DNA from: Patagioenas fasciata
Lineage: Eukaryota; Chordata; Aves; Columbiformes; Columbidae
Reading direction: 5' to 3'
Assembly: GCF_037038585.1 (NCBI RefSeq)
Contig: NC_092541.1
Location: forward strand, 6,496,945-6,560,944
DNA: 64,000 nucleotides
Positions 1-13,335 of this stretch are shown in pieces. The notes below the pieces were generated by a model. The model was not told the DNA's origin. It searched no databases and saw nothing but the letters and a program-made list of their open reading frames with translations. How positions within the stretch are numbered: position 1 is the stretch's first letter; each line of letters begins with the position of its first letter. A program made the position numbers and the translations under genes.

Positions 1-2400
1 AGCCTAAAATTCTTCCTCAGACTTAGAAGACTGACTTGTAGAAATGAATACTCCCTGGACTCTTGTGCAATGATTTTAATGAAAACACTTCAATTTATGG
101 CTATTACTACGAAAGAAGGATGAATTACCTGCACAGGTTAACAGGAATCCTGATATTAATCTACCAACAAATATTGAGCTATAGCAGAGATAAGAGTAGG
201 AGGAGTAAAAATAATATGGAATATTTATACTGACGAAGTGACTACTTGTAATAAATTAATTGGACAGCACATTTAGAGAAGTTTGTGAGGGCTAGAAAAC
301 CTCCTCTTAAAAAACCACTTCTGTTGTAAAGGAAGAGAGAAGTACTCACCATGCAGATTGAGAAAACCAAATATTCCTGAGAGGAAGACCTTTTGTCTTA
401 CAAACAATTCAATTATGTAGTCTTTTATAAAACCAACGTGTACCCAGAAAAAAGATCTTTTGCATGTGTGCAGGTTACATCTATGTATAACCTGCCTTGC
501 CAAGTACCATATATTTTATAATAATTATATTTTTTAATATTTACAATATATTTTGAACTAAAAGGTTCAACACTACCTGTCTAGGAGAAGGAAACCAAAA
601 GTCTCAATTTAGAGTCATTAACTTTGCTCCATTTTGCAATTACGTTAAGAGCTCTTTCTCAGTGCTTTTCCTCTGTGAGTCATTACACCGGTGCTATTTA
701 ATTTGCTTTACTCTAGTTTTCCCCCTTCCCAAGATGACATGTGATGATCTCCCTAGAAAGGTCCTTTGTGGTCTTCTAGGAATGTAATTGTTTGCCACAA
801 AAATGCCTCTTTCCTGGCTTATTCAATGAACTGGGTTCATGGTTCATTGCAAGAGCTAAAAAGTTTAGACAGCAGTGGATATGATTAATCTTACACATGT
901 TTAATATCAACATTGTGGAGCTTTGATTTGGTTCCCTACACATAGCTACCTAACGGCAATTTATACCTTAGTGCATCCAGGCTTCTACCACGGTTTCAGA
1001 AGAGCTCAAAAATCGCAGACAGAATCCCAAGGTATCTTCCATGTTACCGATGTTGTGAAATCCAACAACTGCATGAGCAGCAAAGTAAGGACAGGATTCA
1101 TCTCAGCTGATAGTCTAAATCCAAGACAGTGATTCAGAGACTGTATTCAGTCAACAGAGCAATACTGATCCCTCCAAAGGGTGATTTATACAACAGTTTC
1201 AGCCATCAGTCTTAAGAAAAATAAAACACATTCCACAGGCCATTTTTGGCCATGCACCGAGCAAACAAATGTAGCTTTGGTCACAAAACTTAGGAAGGTT
1301 TATGCCATTCTTGTTCTTAGCTCCATCTTAAGCACCCTCAGTTTTGAAAATGATGCTGGCTTGAAATTATCAGCCAAGCAGAGTGACAGGGACTTGATGC
1401 ACGGATGTAAGTCATCCTAAGTTGCAGAGGGGGAAATCAGCTGCAGATGTGGCTTCTGGAGTTAGGCAGATGCAGTGAACATTTGTGTCTGTGATGTGGG
1501 TGCCTTAACACCTGATATCTGTACCTAGGTGCAGATCTACTTAGTGAGGTCAATTAAGCCAGCAGACTAATTGACATGGTCAAATGCAGGTGTCCACTAA
1601 AATGACCTGAAAAACTCCCTTGACATCAGTGGCTGTGTTGACCAGCTCTCCCCCAAAGAGCTGGGGGATCAGAAGATCAGAACTTGGGCACAGGGACACT
1701 GATGTGAAGGCATCAGAGGCGGGAGGAGTCTATTGCCTGAATAGCAATGTCTCAATATTGACATCTAGTGGCATTTTTGCACACTCAGGGATCCCACCTG
1801 CCCTGGTGAGAAGTTGAGACTCTCCTGCAAGCCCTTTGTCAGAGTCATTTGAAAGTCCTGAATACCACAGGCAGTCTCAAATACCATTAGACTCCTGTGT
1901 TAGGGCAAATTAACTTCACCCATGGAATGCGTGTATGCTGCCAGCTTGGGTAGCAGCTTTTCAGTCCAGGGTTGTCTCCCTGTTACATACCACTTTGCAG
2001 GAAAAATAGATGGTTTCCAGGATCCCTTCTGCAGGAAAATGTCCAGGTCATGCTCGAGATGAAGTCTCAGTGAGTTTTAGTGGCTTCATGGGGCCAAAGG
2101 CTGCTCAGAAAGGCCGAATGGATGAGAACACTCCAGGGTTGACTTTCTACATGCATTTAGCAAGTTTTTCAGTGCTCTCAAAGCTAGAAAAGGCCACAGA
2201 GGACCAAGAGGTAATTTAGGTCATGCTAACAGTATCCCTGAAGTTAATGTAGACAGAGGAAATTAATGTTTTTAGAAAGTTCTTGATACTCCAGATATAT
2301 GACAGGGACTGTTGCAGTGCATATCTAGCACAGTGCTGAGCAGTGAATGAAGAAGACCAGTGGTCTCCAAAGTGGGGTGTGCAAGAGAATCCATTGGGGT
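1..2400. other. Intergenic DNA without a recognisable gene
   Basis: AT-rich sequence with only short open frames of no recognisable family. Near 2357 a CAGTGGTCTCCAAAG-type motif resembles the ends of some hAT transposons, but I found no matching opposite end. Confidence 0.6.
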
Positions 2401-2404
2401 CTGT

Positions 2405-3425
2405 GTGGCGGATGCACTTAGCCCCCCTGCCCCCAGCCAAACCAGAGCAGTTTGGTCCAGGCTCCAGAGGAGGGAAGGGCCTGAGCCGTAACCAGGCCAA
2501 GAACTCCTTGCAGGAGACCCACAGGGAAGCAGAACGGGAACTGAACCCCCGTGGTTTGTGGGCACACGGAGTCTCGTGCAGACTTTTCCTGCTGTGTGCA
2601 ATTTGACTACAAGTCAACCACTTCATTCTATAAATACAATAGCCTGGATGAGCCACTTTGAGCTCTCCCTGCTAAATAAGTGAGCTGTATGGCAATGGTT
2701 TTACTACTCCGAGGTCAGTGGATGAGCCAAATTCAAGTTCAATATTAATAATTTAGCTTGAGGAGATGCACACTAAATATAATGAATCATCTAGAAGTAT
2801 AAGATTGTATAATTTTTAATACGCTCTTTGCTTTATGTTACTTGGTAAGCTGGATTTGCTACAATTTTGAGCTGTAAAGTTCTGCTCATATTAACGAAAA
2901 GCAACTACAAACTACACTGAACACTTGCAAGATACGGTCTAGTTTGCACTTTGCTGGGAAAAATGGAACTGACTGGGAAAAGTAACGATCCACGGCTAAC
3001 ATGGAGACATTACAGACATCTGCAAAATGGGGCCTATTTTGCACTTGACTGAGAAGGAAGGATTTATTTAGACAAAACAGTAACTGCCAGGCTACGGACC
3101 ATAAACAATGTTTATAGCTGAACAAAACAAAGGTCCACATGGAACCAGCAGAAAAGATCCAATGAGAAGCAAGAAGATCCAAAGTGAAATATTGCTATTG
3201 GACTGAATCATGGTATGAATGGTTTATAAAGATATAAAAGTCTATGGTCTCCTATGCTCAGGTGGGACCTCTGTGCAGGTACCAGCTTGGGTCAGCCCTC
3301 CTGCTGCTCTACTCTATTATTTTTTTTTTCCTGAGAATTTTGTTTCCTGAAAATCTGCTCTGCTTACGGTTATCAGCTGAAAGTTTGCCTTTGGAACTTT
3401 AAAATACAGACTCCGGAGTGAATTC
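2405..3425 (+). repeat. LTR-like dispersed repeat, copy 1
   Basis: About 0.9 kb of this block (roughly 2408-3312) recurs in inverted orientation at 39872-40787 with only a few percent difference. The part from about 3160 to 3420 recurs more divergently at 57830-58110. A TATA-like ATATAAAAG near 3232, followed by a conserved GTGGGACCTCTGTGCAGGT stretch, suggests a promoter-bearing LTR in plus orientation. The LTR assignment is inference: I could not fix TG/CA ends or a target duplication. Open frames across the block are conserved between copies only because the copies are so similar. Confidence 0.5.
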
Positions 3426-3599
3426 CAATCCCAAAATCTGACCCAGTAACCTTTAGGTTATCTCCATTGTCAGTGGTGAAATGACAGAGTTGGACTGTCC
3501 TTCACACCTGGTTTTGGATGTAATTCCTTTCTTTAGGAGAGACCTGTTCCTTCCTGTTGCAATAAAAGTGGTTGAGGATGATTGTCTGAGACCTGTACT

Positions 3600-5400
3600 C
3601 CTGGCATTTAGCCCTGCTAAAATTTTTTCCCCATCTTTCCTATAAGACCCTTGTAAGCACTGAAAGTCCACAATAAGTTCTCACTGGAGCTTTCTCTTCT
3701 CCAGGAGGAACAACCATCTCAGTCTCTTTTCATAGGAGAGGTATTCCATCCCTCTGATCATCTTGGTGGCCCTCTTCTGGACCCTCTCCAACAGGTCCAT
3801 GTCTTTCCTGTTCTGAGGGCTCCAGAGCTGGATGCAGCACTGCAGGGGGTCTCACCAGAGCAGAGCAGAGGGGCAGAATCACTTCCCTCAGCCTGCTGCC
3901 CATGCTCCTTTTGATGTAGCCCAAGATACAACTGGCCTTTATGGGCTACAAGTGTACATTACCGGCTCATGTCCAGTTTTTCGTTGACCAATACACCAAG
4001 TCCTTCTTCACAGGGCTGCTCTCAATCCCTTCATCCCCCAGCCTGTATTGATATCACAGTTTGCCCCAAACCAGGTGCAGGACTTCGCACTTGGCACAGC
4101 TGAACATGGGCCCACTTCTTGAGCTTGTCCAGGTCCCTCTGGATGGCATCCTGTGCCTCAGGCATGTCAACAACCTCACTCAGCTAGTTGTCATCTGCAA
4201 ACATGCTGCTGGTGCACCCAATCCCACTGTCTATGTCATTGATGAAGATATTAAATAGTACAGACCCCTAAGGGACACCACTTGTTGCCAGTGTCCATGC
4301 TAACACTGAGCCATTGACCACTACCCTCTGGATGTGACTATCCAACCAATTCCTCGTCCACTGAACAGTCCACCCATCAAATCCAATTCTCTCCAATTTA
4401 GAGAGAAGGATGTTGGGGGGGACCCTGCCAAAGGCTTACAGAAGGCCAACAGATGAAATCTATAGCTCTGCCCATGCCCACTGATGTAGTCACTCCATCA
4501 CAGAAGGCCACTATGTTGGAAAGGCAAGACTTGCCCTTGGTGAAGCCATGCTGGCTGTCTTGAACCACTTCTCTGTCCTCCACGTGCCTTATCGCAGCTT
4601 CTAGGATGATCTGTTCCATGATCTTCCCAGGCACAGAGATGAGGCTGATGGGACGGTAGATCCCGAGGTCCTCCTTTCTGCCCTTTTTAAAAATGGGTGC
4701 GATGTTTCCCTTTTTCCAGTCACCAGGGACTTTACCTGACAGCCATGACTTTTCCAGTAGCATGGAGAGTGACTTGGCAACTACATCAGCCAATTCCCTC
4801 AGGACTCTGTGATGCATCTCGTCAGGCCCCATAGACTTATGTCTGTTCATGTTCCTCAGGTCACCAAGAACCTGACCTTCTCTTACAGTGGGAGGGACTT
4901 TGCTCCCCCAGTCCCTACCTTGAGATCCATCAACTCGAGAGATGTGGGAAGAGAGCTTGCCATTGAGGACTGAGGCAAAGAAGGTGATGAGTACATGTCT
5001 TCTCCTTGTCCATTGTTATCAGTTCGCCAGTTTGCTTATGGGAGGGGTGGTATGCTTTCTTTGACCTCCATTTTCTGGCTGACATACCTGTAGAAACCCT
5101 TCTTGTTATTCTTTGCATCCCTTGCAAGTTCAGCTCCAGCTGCCCCTTGGCCTTCCTGACCCCATCTCTGCACAACCAGACAGTGTCCCTATACTCCTCC
5201 CAGGATCGCTGTACCTGCTTCCACTGCCTGGGCACTTCCTTCTTGTGCTTTAGTTTGACCAGTGGATCTTGACTCAGTCATGCTGGTCTCTTGCCTTCCT
5301 TTCCCAATTTCTTACACCTGGGGACTGAGAACTCTTGTGTTCTATGGAACTCCTCCTAATGCAGCTCAGGACACCATTAGCCACCTCTGCTCAAGGGCGC
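3600..5400 (-). mobile_element. CR1 LINE, 5'-truncated, minus strand
   Basis: Reverse-complement translation gives CR1 ORF2 pieces: the linker before the reverse transcriptase (about 4930-5340, with SQDPLVKLKHKKEV and GQLELNLQG) and the start of the reverse transcriptase (4398-4850, with [20 protein letters not shown] and [20 protein letters not shown]). The 3' part, with the usual CR1 GLFSLEKRR-like and CCIQLWSPQN-like coding, lies at 3690-3960. Frames are interrupted, so this is a dead copy. The 5' limit is approximate. CR1 elements move by target-primed reverse transcription and are usually 5'-truncated, as here. Confidence 0.85.
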
Positions 5401-7530
5401 ATTGTGATTTTGTTCACTCATTTCATGTGTGGAAATACTTTTTTTACTTTAAGAACCATCACTTGCAGATGGGTTTCATCATATTGGTGTGTCCATGTGA
5501 TTTATGCCTCTAGGCTTCAAATATACTCACTGGAGAGCAAGAAAATTAATGGACTTCCGAGAGACATTCAGGTCCCTGTAGCAAGAACACCTGTATTTGA
5601 TCAGCTGAATCATTTCTTTGGCTCCATTGATTGTTTTGACTGTTGATGCCTGACTCACAAATAAATACCAGAATTTGGGTGCCCAGATTTAGCTCTTTTA
5701 GTCTCTCCTCAGGTCAGCTAGGAGGAGTCTAACCCAACAAGATCTACAGAAGGTCAAATCGAAGCCTCGCTTTGCTTGGCAACTTGATTATTTAAATAAC
5801 CACTACTGTGTAGACAAGACTAGAAAGTCAATGCATACTGCTAGGGCTACAGAATATTTTGCTGGCCTCCAATTGCTAGCCTTCAATTAAGTCAATATCC
5901 AGTTGTCCATCTGCTAAATTATCTGGCAAGACAATGACATTCTCTTGTGCATGTACATTCAGTTTTTCTTGATTCATTTCTGTTCATTCCACTGTTTAAA
6001 CATTCTGTAGTCTAATTGTTTCTGAAAACTTCCATCATCACCATTGAGTCAGCTCTTTTCAGGGTCCATGTTCTGAGAAAACTGGAGTTCAGTGGGACTG
6101 AAGTAAAAGATACGACTTTTTTTTCTGTTAAGATTTTTTAATTTCTTTCATTAAAGCAGGCCTTGAAATTCTTTTGCAATAGTAATGAACGTTTCTCCTG
6201 TTTCTGTGTGAAGTTATCGTAACAGGTAAAGACAATGCTAACTCGAGCAGACAAAGGCTTTGCAAATAAAGCCTTTGACACTGCTTTTTAGTGCAGTAAC
6301 AAGACAACAGGCTGTAATAAGAACCGTCTTACTCCCAGCACATGAATCGAAGTTTAGCTACTCATTTCTTAATCACACAGATACTTTTTGTCTCTCTGCC
6401 TGATTCCCACCAGGAAATGAGCTGGGCTAATTTTTTTCTTACTTACATCCTTCCTGTCATCAATAATTACAACAAATGATAAATGCAAATTATGCTGTAC
6501 GTAGTCATTGCAACACATCTGGGAGCTCCCTAATTAGCTACACAATGCCTACAACTCTACAGGGTGTGGCAGAAAACCCAATGCAGAGCTCGTTATGGCA
6601 TTTTAATGAGCCTCTTGAGGAACGTGGTGCTTCCTCCCTGGTACTTTGTAGCTGTGGCAAAATCTGCCAAGCTGCCTTGAAGAAAACACAGGTAGAAGCA
6701 GAAAGAAAACTTACTTGAAGTTGTAATGAATCCCAGTGTGAGATGCGAGACCAGAAACTTAGTTGGACAATGTGTTCCCACCAGGGCTCATTAGAGCAGA
6801 AACTCACAGACTTTGATTACAGGCAGCACAGAAAGCCACAGACAGCTTCTTCCCTTACTTCTTTCCTTACTTCTCCCCTTACAGAAGTCAAACAGCAATC
6901 CCCAGGTGCTGGGAGTGTGGTCTTTCAGTCAAATAAAAATAAATAAATATTAATACAAAATGTCTGAAAATATATAATCAATTAGGAGTTACTAGTGTGT
7001 CATTTATTTTTTTAAATATGGAAACTTACAGCTATGCAATCGTGTAGCATTCACATTCACTGTGACAACTATAGTCAGACTGGTATAGTTTCTCTAAAAC
7101 AGAGATTAAAGTGCTCCCCCTGAATTAGATCCATTCCTCTGACCTACCTTTAGCTCCCTAATAAAATCACTCTTTAAATGTAAATTATTCATCTAAGAAT
7201 CAACTGCCTTTAAAAACTCTCTTGAAGAGAGACAGACCACTCTTCAGAGGAGTGGGATTGCAATCAACTGGTTTGAGGAATCACTAGTTAGACACTGAAA
7301 GCTGAACCAGTCACTCCGGCAACTGATACAACCGGCAAAGACAGATGACACTTTTCCGGAGAAAAATGTCTTATCTTCACTCAGGCAGTAGGTCAGATTA
7401 TTGATAGTGAAAAGTCTAGGGTGAGTAAGAGGATCTGAGGGCTAAAAATTATATTAGGAGAATCTTCCTTCAAATATCATAAGTTTTGTCATTGTCTGCC
7501 AGGGGAAGAAAATGGCTAAAACTTTCTAAC
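5401..7530. other. Intergenic DNA, nothing recognised
   Basis: No gene or clear repeat seen on either strand. Short open frames (for example around 6476-6800) show no family motifs. Confidence 0.5.
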
Positions 7531-8150
7531 CTTTAGGCAGTATTCACATTTCTTGACCACTTGTCTCAGAGCATCCTTCACCTGTTTCTCAGACTGTAGA
7601 TGAGGGGGTTAAGCAGTGCAGTCACAACAGTGTACAAAACGGAGAAGATTTTATTTAGTGCTCTTAGAGTCTTAGTTTTTGTCAGGACAGAAACAATTAT
7701 TAAGCTTCTATTAAAAAATGTCGTTACAATGAGGTAAAAAAAGCCTTTTGCATCCCAGTGGCAGAAGACATCCTCAGGACAGTGGTGACGATACACATGT
7801 AGGACACCAGAGCTGATAGGAAAGAGGGCAGTGCACACACTGATGAGAGGGTGAGCACCAGCATTTGAGTCAGGCTGGTGTCACAGCAGGAGAGTTTTAT
7901 CACTGGAGTAAAATCACAAAAGAAATTATCAATAAACCTGGGACCACAGAAGGAATGTTGTGAAATCAGGAATCAGTTTATGGCCGTAACAAGGAAATCA
8001 TTCATCCAAGACCAAGCTACAAGCTGGACAAGCAGCCAACACCCTCCTTGGGAGCAGTGTGAAGCCAAGTGCCTTCAGGCTCTGAGCTCAACACGTGCCT
8101 TGTGCTACAGACCAGCAGAGCTAAACATGGCCAGAAAGTACAGCTTAAAT
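7530..8150 (-). pseudogene. Olfactory receptor pseudogene, C-terminal two thirds
   Basis: Reverse-complement translation recovers class II olfactory receptor landmarks. A TM4-like LVAWSWMNDFLVTAIN, interrupted soon after by a stop, comes first. Then come the second extracellular loop with FCGPRFIDNFFCDFTPV and SCCDTSLTQ, and the TM7 signature VLYTVVTALLNPLIYSLRNR near 7580-7640. A frameshift just after SLRNR breaks the expected QVKDALRQVVKK tail, and another shift separates the loop from the TM5 region. A possible TM3 trace (LYFLAMFSSA) lies near 8110-8140, but the MAYDRY motif and everything N-terminal are missing. It is a fossil receptor on the same strand as the other ORs here. Confidence 0.85.
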
Positions 8151-8397
8151 TCACCTACCATGCAGGGATATCAGTGTTGCTGCCAGCTGGGGTCTTACAC
8201 TACAGATGAATTCTCACTGCTTAAGTCTTCTTCTAGTTGGGCTGAACCTGTTTCATACTCAAGAGGAAACCTCTAGTTCAGAGCCTCCAGCATGTTTGGA
8301 TGGAGGTGGAGTGGGAAGGAGCCAACACATTCTCCAGTGGTTGCCCTTCCCGAATTGCATTTTGGCAAAATGGGCCACTGGCCTCCAGAAAGATGGC

Positions 8398-8482
8398 GCC
8401 TAGGGACATGGTTTACTGGGTAGAGTGGACCCAGTGATCTTAAGGGTCTTTCCCAACCTAAATGATTCTATGATTCTATGGT
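8398..8482 (+). mobile_element. CR1 LINE, short 3' end
   Basis: A short plus-strand tail with the CR1 3' pattern (GATCTTAAGGGTCTTTCCCA, then ATTCTATGATTCTATG). Only about 85 bases are left. Confidence 0.75.
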
Positions 8483-9433
8483 TTCTCCCTTGACAGCAGT
8501 GCTGTGCACACTGGAAAAGATGAGTGTTCAGAGGTGTCAACAGCAGGCACAATAGCAGTGGCTCGCAATGAGGGACTCCTGCTGCACCCCACTTGCTGAC
8601 CTCTTTGCTTTACCCCAAAAGTCCAGGCTGTGTCGGGAACTCCCATTCTGCAATGTCATGCAAAACACTTGTTTTGCAAGTAAAGCTTTCATCACATCCA
8701 TTTAGTAATGTAATTTAGTAATGGAAGTAGATCTCTCATCATTTCCATTTAGGCAGGAGCAGAATCACAGCCATCACCTGGGGTGTTGAAACAGTGCACC
8801 AGCTCAGAGCTTTCATCCTCCACAGGGACACACGGTGCTGTCTTCCTGAAATCCCAAGGCAGACACCCCCCAGGACACTATTTCCATAACACCTGGAAAT
8901 GGCATTCAGCTTCTCCAGGCCCAGAGCTCCATCTATGGAAGGAAGAGTGAAAAAGCTGCACTTTCTGTTGGCCTTCCTGTGAGATGGGGTTTCAGGGAGA
9001 ACAAACAGGGCAGAACAGGTGACACCCAGACCCGAGTCTTCGTTCCCAGGCACCATCACAGGGAAGGTCCTCACACTCTTGATTCACAGTGTTCAGTGCA
9101 GGAACCTCCCCTAATTACATTTGTCATCAGCATTTCCAGACACAATCCATCCCAACCTGGGCAAAGGTGTGTTAGAGTTTGGTTGCATCACCTTTTTGAG
9201 CCACTTGTCCACTCCTGGATTTCTATGGACCCCCTACCTGGGTGCTTTCCTTCACCATCTCGATCTCCCTGTAAAAAGTAATGGGAATGAAATCAGCAGG
9301 GACATAATTGTGCTTATCCACAATGTAGGGAAAACCCTAGGAAGCAGTGTGGACAAAGGAACACCTCAAACACGGACCTTCCCTGAACACCCACTCAGGC
9401 TCATAATGAGTATTTCCCACAAGTGTGCGCTAG
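8483..9433. other. Intergenic DNA, nothing recognised
   Basis: No gene or repeat with recognisable motifs. Open frames of about 100-119 codons overlap on both strands and look like chance. Confidence 0.45.
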
Positions 9434-12053
9434 ATGATCATAGAATCATTTTTGTTGGAAAAGACCCCCAAGATCATTGAGGCCAAATGCCAACCTAACG
9501 CTGACACTAAAAAATGTCCCTAAGCACCACATGTACATACCTTTTAAACACCTCCAAGGATGGTGATTCAACCACTTCCCCGGGCAGCCTCTTGAAATCC
9601 TAGCAACGCTTTCTGTGAAGAAATGTTTCCTCATATCCAACCTAAACCTCCCCTGGTGCAGCCTGAGGCCATTTCCTCTTGTCCTATCACTTGCTACTTG
9701 GGAGAAGAGACCAACACCCTCCATGCTACAACCTCCTTTCACAGAGTTGTAAAGAGCAAGAAAGTCTCCCCTCAGCTCCTGTTCTCCAGCTGAACCCCCC
9801 AGGTCTCTCAGCTGCTCCCATCACACTTGAGCTCCAGCCCTTCAACAGCTCTGTCGCCCTTCTCTGAACTCGCTTCAGCACCTCAAGCCCTTTCTCGTAG
9901 TGAGGGGCTCAAAACTGACCCCAGGGTTTCAGGTGTGGCCCTACCAGCACCGAGTACAGGGGGATGGTCACTGCCCTGGTCCAGCTGGACACACTAGTGC
10001 GGCTACAAGCCAGGATGTTGGTGGCCACCAGCTGGCTCATGTTCAGCCGCTGTCAGCCAACACCCCTGGGTCCTTTTCCACTGAGCAGTTTCCAGATGCT
10101 CTTTCCTGGGCCTGTAGCATTCATGGGGTTGTTATGACCCAAGTGCAGGACCCAGCACTTGGCCTTGTTGAACCTCAGACAACTGGCCTCAGCCCATCGA
10201 TCCAGCTGGTCCAGATCCCTCTGTAGAGTCTTCCTACCCTCCAGCAGATCAACACTCCCACCCAACTTGATGTCATCTCCAAGCTTACTGAGGGTGCCAT
10301 CGATCCCCTCGTCCAGATCGTTGATAAAGAGATTAAGCAGAACTGGCCCCAACACTGAGCCCTGGGGAACAAAACCTGTGACTGTCCTCCAACTGCACTT
10401 TACTCCATGCACAACAACTCTTTGGGCCCGGCCATCCAACCAGTTTTTTTACCCAGTATAGAGTACACCCATCCAAGCCACGAGCAGCCAGTTTCTCCAG
10501 GAGAATGCCGTGGGAAACAGTGTCCAACATCCACAGCCTTTCCCTCATCCACTAAGCAGGTCACCTTGTCATAGAATGATATGAGGTTGGTCAAGTAGGA
10601 CCTGCCTGATTGCTTGGTTGTCCTCTGTCACATGGTGGCACTCAGGATGATCTGTTCCATGACCTTCCCTGGCACTGAGGTCAGACTGACATGCCTGCAG
10701 TTCCCCAGATCCTCCTTTCAGCCCTTTTTGTAGAATGATGTCACGTTTGCCAACTTCCAGTCAACTGGGACCTCCCTGGTTAGCCAGCACTGCTGATAAA
10801 TGATGGAAAGTGGCCTGGTGAGCACCCATGCCAACTCCCTCAGCACCCTTGGATGGATCCCATCTGGCCCCACAGACTTGTGGGTGTCTAAGTGGTGTAG
10901 CAGCCTGCTAACCATCTCCCCTTGGATTATTGGGGCTTCATTCTGCTCCCCATCCCTGTCTTCTGGCTCAGTGAGCTGGGTACTTGGAGCACAACTTCTC
11001 TTACTATTGAAGACTGAGGCAAAGAAGGCATTTAGTACCTCAGCCTTTCCCTCATCCACTGTCACTATGTTTGACCCTGCATCCACCATAAGGGGAAGAT
11101 TCTTTTTATCCCTCCTTCTGTTACTCATCTGTCCATGGAAAGATCTTATGTTGCCTTTTACAGCAGTACCCAGATTCAGCTCTAGTTGGCCTTCAGCCCT
11201 TCTAATTTTCTCCTTGCATAACCTACAACATCCTTGCAGTCCTCTTGAGTAGCCTGCCCCTTCTTCCAAAGGTTATAAATTCTCCTTTTACTCCCAAGTT
11301 CCAGCTGAAGTTCCCTGTTCAGCCAGGTCGGCCTTCTTCCCTGCTGGTTCATCTTTCACACAAGGGGACAGCAGCTCCTGCACCTCTAAGATCACCTTCT
11401 TGAAGAGGGACCAGCCCTCCTGGACTCCTTTGTCCTCCAGGACTGCCTCCCAAGGGACTCTGCCAACCACCCTCCTAAACAGGACAAAGTCTGCCCTTTG
11501 GAAATCCAAGGTAGCAGTTCTGCTGACCACCCTTCTGACTTCTCCAAAGACAGTAAATTGAATCATTTCATTATCACTGTGCCCAAGGCAACCTCTGATT
11601 GTCACATTACCCACAAACAACAGATCCAGTGGGCACCTCCCCTAGCTGGCTCACTGACCAGCTGTGTCAGGAATTGTCTTCCATACACGCCAGGAGCCTC
11701 CCAGACTGCTTCCTCTCTGCTGTGTTGTATTTCCAGCAGACATCTGGTAAGTTGAAGTCCCCCACAAGAACAAGGGCTGGCAATCGAGCGACTTCTTCCA
11801 GCTGCTTGCAGAGTATTTCATCTGCTTCCTCATCCTGTTTGGGTGGTCTGTTACAGACCCCCACCAGGATATCCACCTTGTTGACTTTCCCCCTGATTCT
11901 TCTCCATAAACAATCCTATCATCACCCTCATCAAGCTCCAGACAATCAAAACACTCCCTGACATACATGGCTAACCCACCTCCTCTCCTTCCTTGCCTAC
12001 CTTTTCTGAAGAGTTTATAGCCATCCAATGCAGTGCTCCAGTTGTGGAAGTCA
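9434..12053 (-). mobile_element. CR1 LINE, long minus-strand copy with endonuclease and RT
   Basis: The 3' end is at about 9434-9445, where the complement carries the CR1 tail. Going 5' on the minus strand: reverse transcriptase palm at 10053-10439 ([20 protein letters not shown], then [18 protein letters not shown]), RT N-terminal part at 10718-11269 (RRAEGQLELNLG, THKSVGPDGIHPRVLRELA) and endonuclease at 11651-12064 (VLVGDFNLPDVCWKY, RRGGGLAMYVREC). The RT catalytic motif reads GDD where CR1 usually has ADD. Several stops and frameshifts separate the frames. The 5' end is cut off in the endonuclease and abuts the next CR1. It is the most complete LINE in the window, but inactive. Confidence 0.9.
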
Positions 12054-12720
12054 CACAGAATCACAAAATGTCAGAGACTGGAAGGGCCCTGGAAAGCTCA
12101 TCCAGTGCAATCCCCCCATGGAGCAGGAACACCCAGCTGAGGTTCCACAGGAAGGGGTCCAGGCGGGTTTGAATGTCTGCAGAGAAGGAGACTCCACAAC
12201 CTCCCTGGGCAGCCTGGGCCAGGCTCTGACACCCTCACCGGGAACAAGTTTCTTCTCAAATTTAAGTGGAACCTCCTGTGTTCCAGTTTGCACCCATTGC
12301 CCCTTGTCCTGTCACTGGTTGTCACCGAGAAGAGCCTGGCCTCCTGACACTCACCCTTTCCATATTGATCCCCAGGAATGAGTCCCCCCTCAGTCTCCTC
12401 TTCTCCAGCTCCAGAGCCCCAGCTCCCTCAGCCTTTCCTCACACGGGAGATGCTCCACTCCCTTCAGCATCTTGGTGGCTGCGCTGGGCTCTCTCCAGCA
12501 GTTCCCTGTCCTTCTGGAACTGAGGGGCCACAACTGGACACAATATTCCAGGTGTGGTCTCCCCAGGGCAGAGCAGAGGGGCAGGAGAACCTCTCTGACC
12601 TACTGACCACCCCCTTCTAACCCACCCCAGGTACCATTGGCTTCCTGGCCACAAGGGCCCAATCAGTGCTGGCTCATGGTCATCCTGCAGCCTGGCACCT
12701 GGGTGGCAAAGTCTTCCCAT
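12054..12720 (-). mobile_element. CR1 LINE, 3' part, different subfamily
   Basis: A CR1 3' end begins at about 12054 (complement of CACAGAATCACAAAATGTC) directly against the 5' end of the neighbouring CR1. The minus-strand translation has the usual C-terminal CR1 coding ([36 protein letters not shown]) with breaks. It resembles the CR1 at 51520-52755 more than the adjacent copy. Its upstream limit is approximate. Confidence 0.8.
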
Positions 12721-13330
12721 ACGATCTTGGTCTGGACAACTAATGGTGGGTGTCAACCTTGCAGTAGCCATGGCTTTCTGCCAGGTGAATACCATTGCTC
12801 CCTGGTTGAGTGAGCTCACAGCACTCAGGTCGCTAGTGCTGTCTGGGCTGCAATTTCTTACAGTTTGTGGAACAATGTGTGATGAGGAGTAGCGTTACAA
12901 AGGGTGCAGAACTACCATGGTTTCCGACCTGAGAATTAAGCCTAGCTGTCTTTGATATTGTCTTGCAACACTGAGCTAATCCCACAGGAGGTAATCAGTG
13001 CTGACCACTCAGATCTGCTGCAATAAGACCGAAACTGCAGGACCCACCTGGCCGCACACACCCCATGACCTGCAGAGATGCAGCTATCAAAGCCAAACAA
13101 TTGGAGTTGCCTATAGGAACTGTTACATAGGTGTTACTGATGTTAAGTGCCTCAATATGTTCATGCCTGTTGCCTCTGATGAGACGGTCAGTAAGGGGGT
13201 GGCCCTTGCGCACATCCCCCTCCACAGTTAATGCCCAGAGGAGTCAGGCTCTTGCCCCCAGGGGGCCCATTCAGGCTCCATGGGGGTGAGGAGTGGGGCA
13301 GCTTCTTCTGATATTGCTGGTCAGTGAGGG
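12721..13330. other. Intergenic DNA, nothing recognised
   Basis: No recognised gene or repeat. Confidence 0.4.
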
Positions 13331-13335
13331 AGTGT

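Noticed and set aside
2350-2390. hAT-like CAGTGGTCTCCAAAG terminal motif
   Set aside because: No matching inverted end or 8-bp duplication was found.
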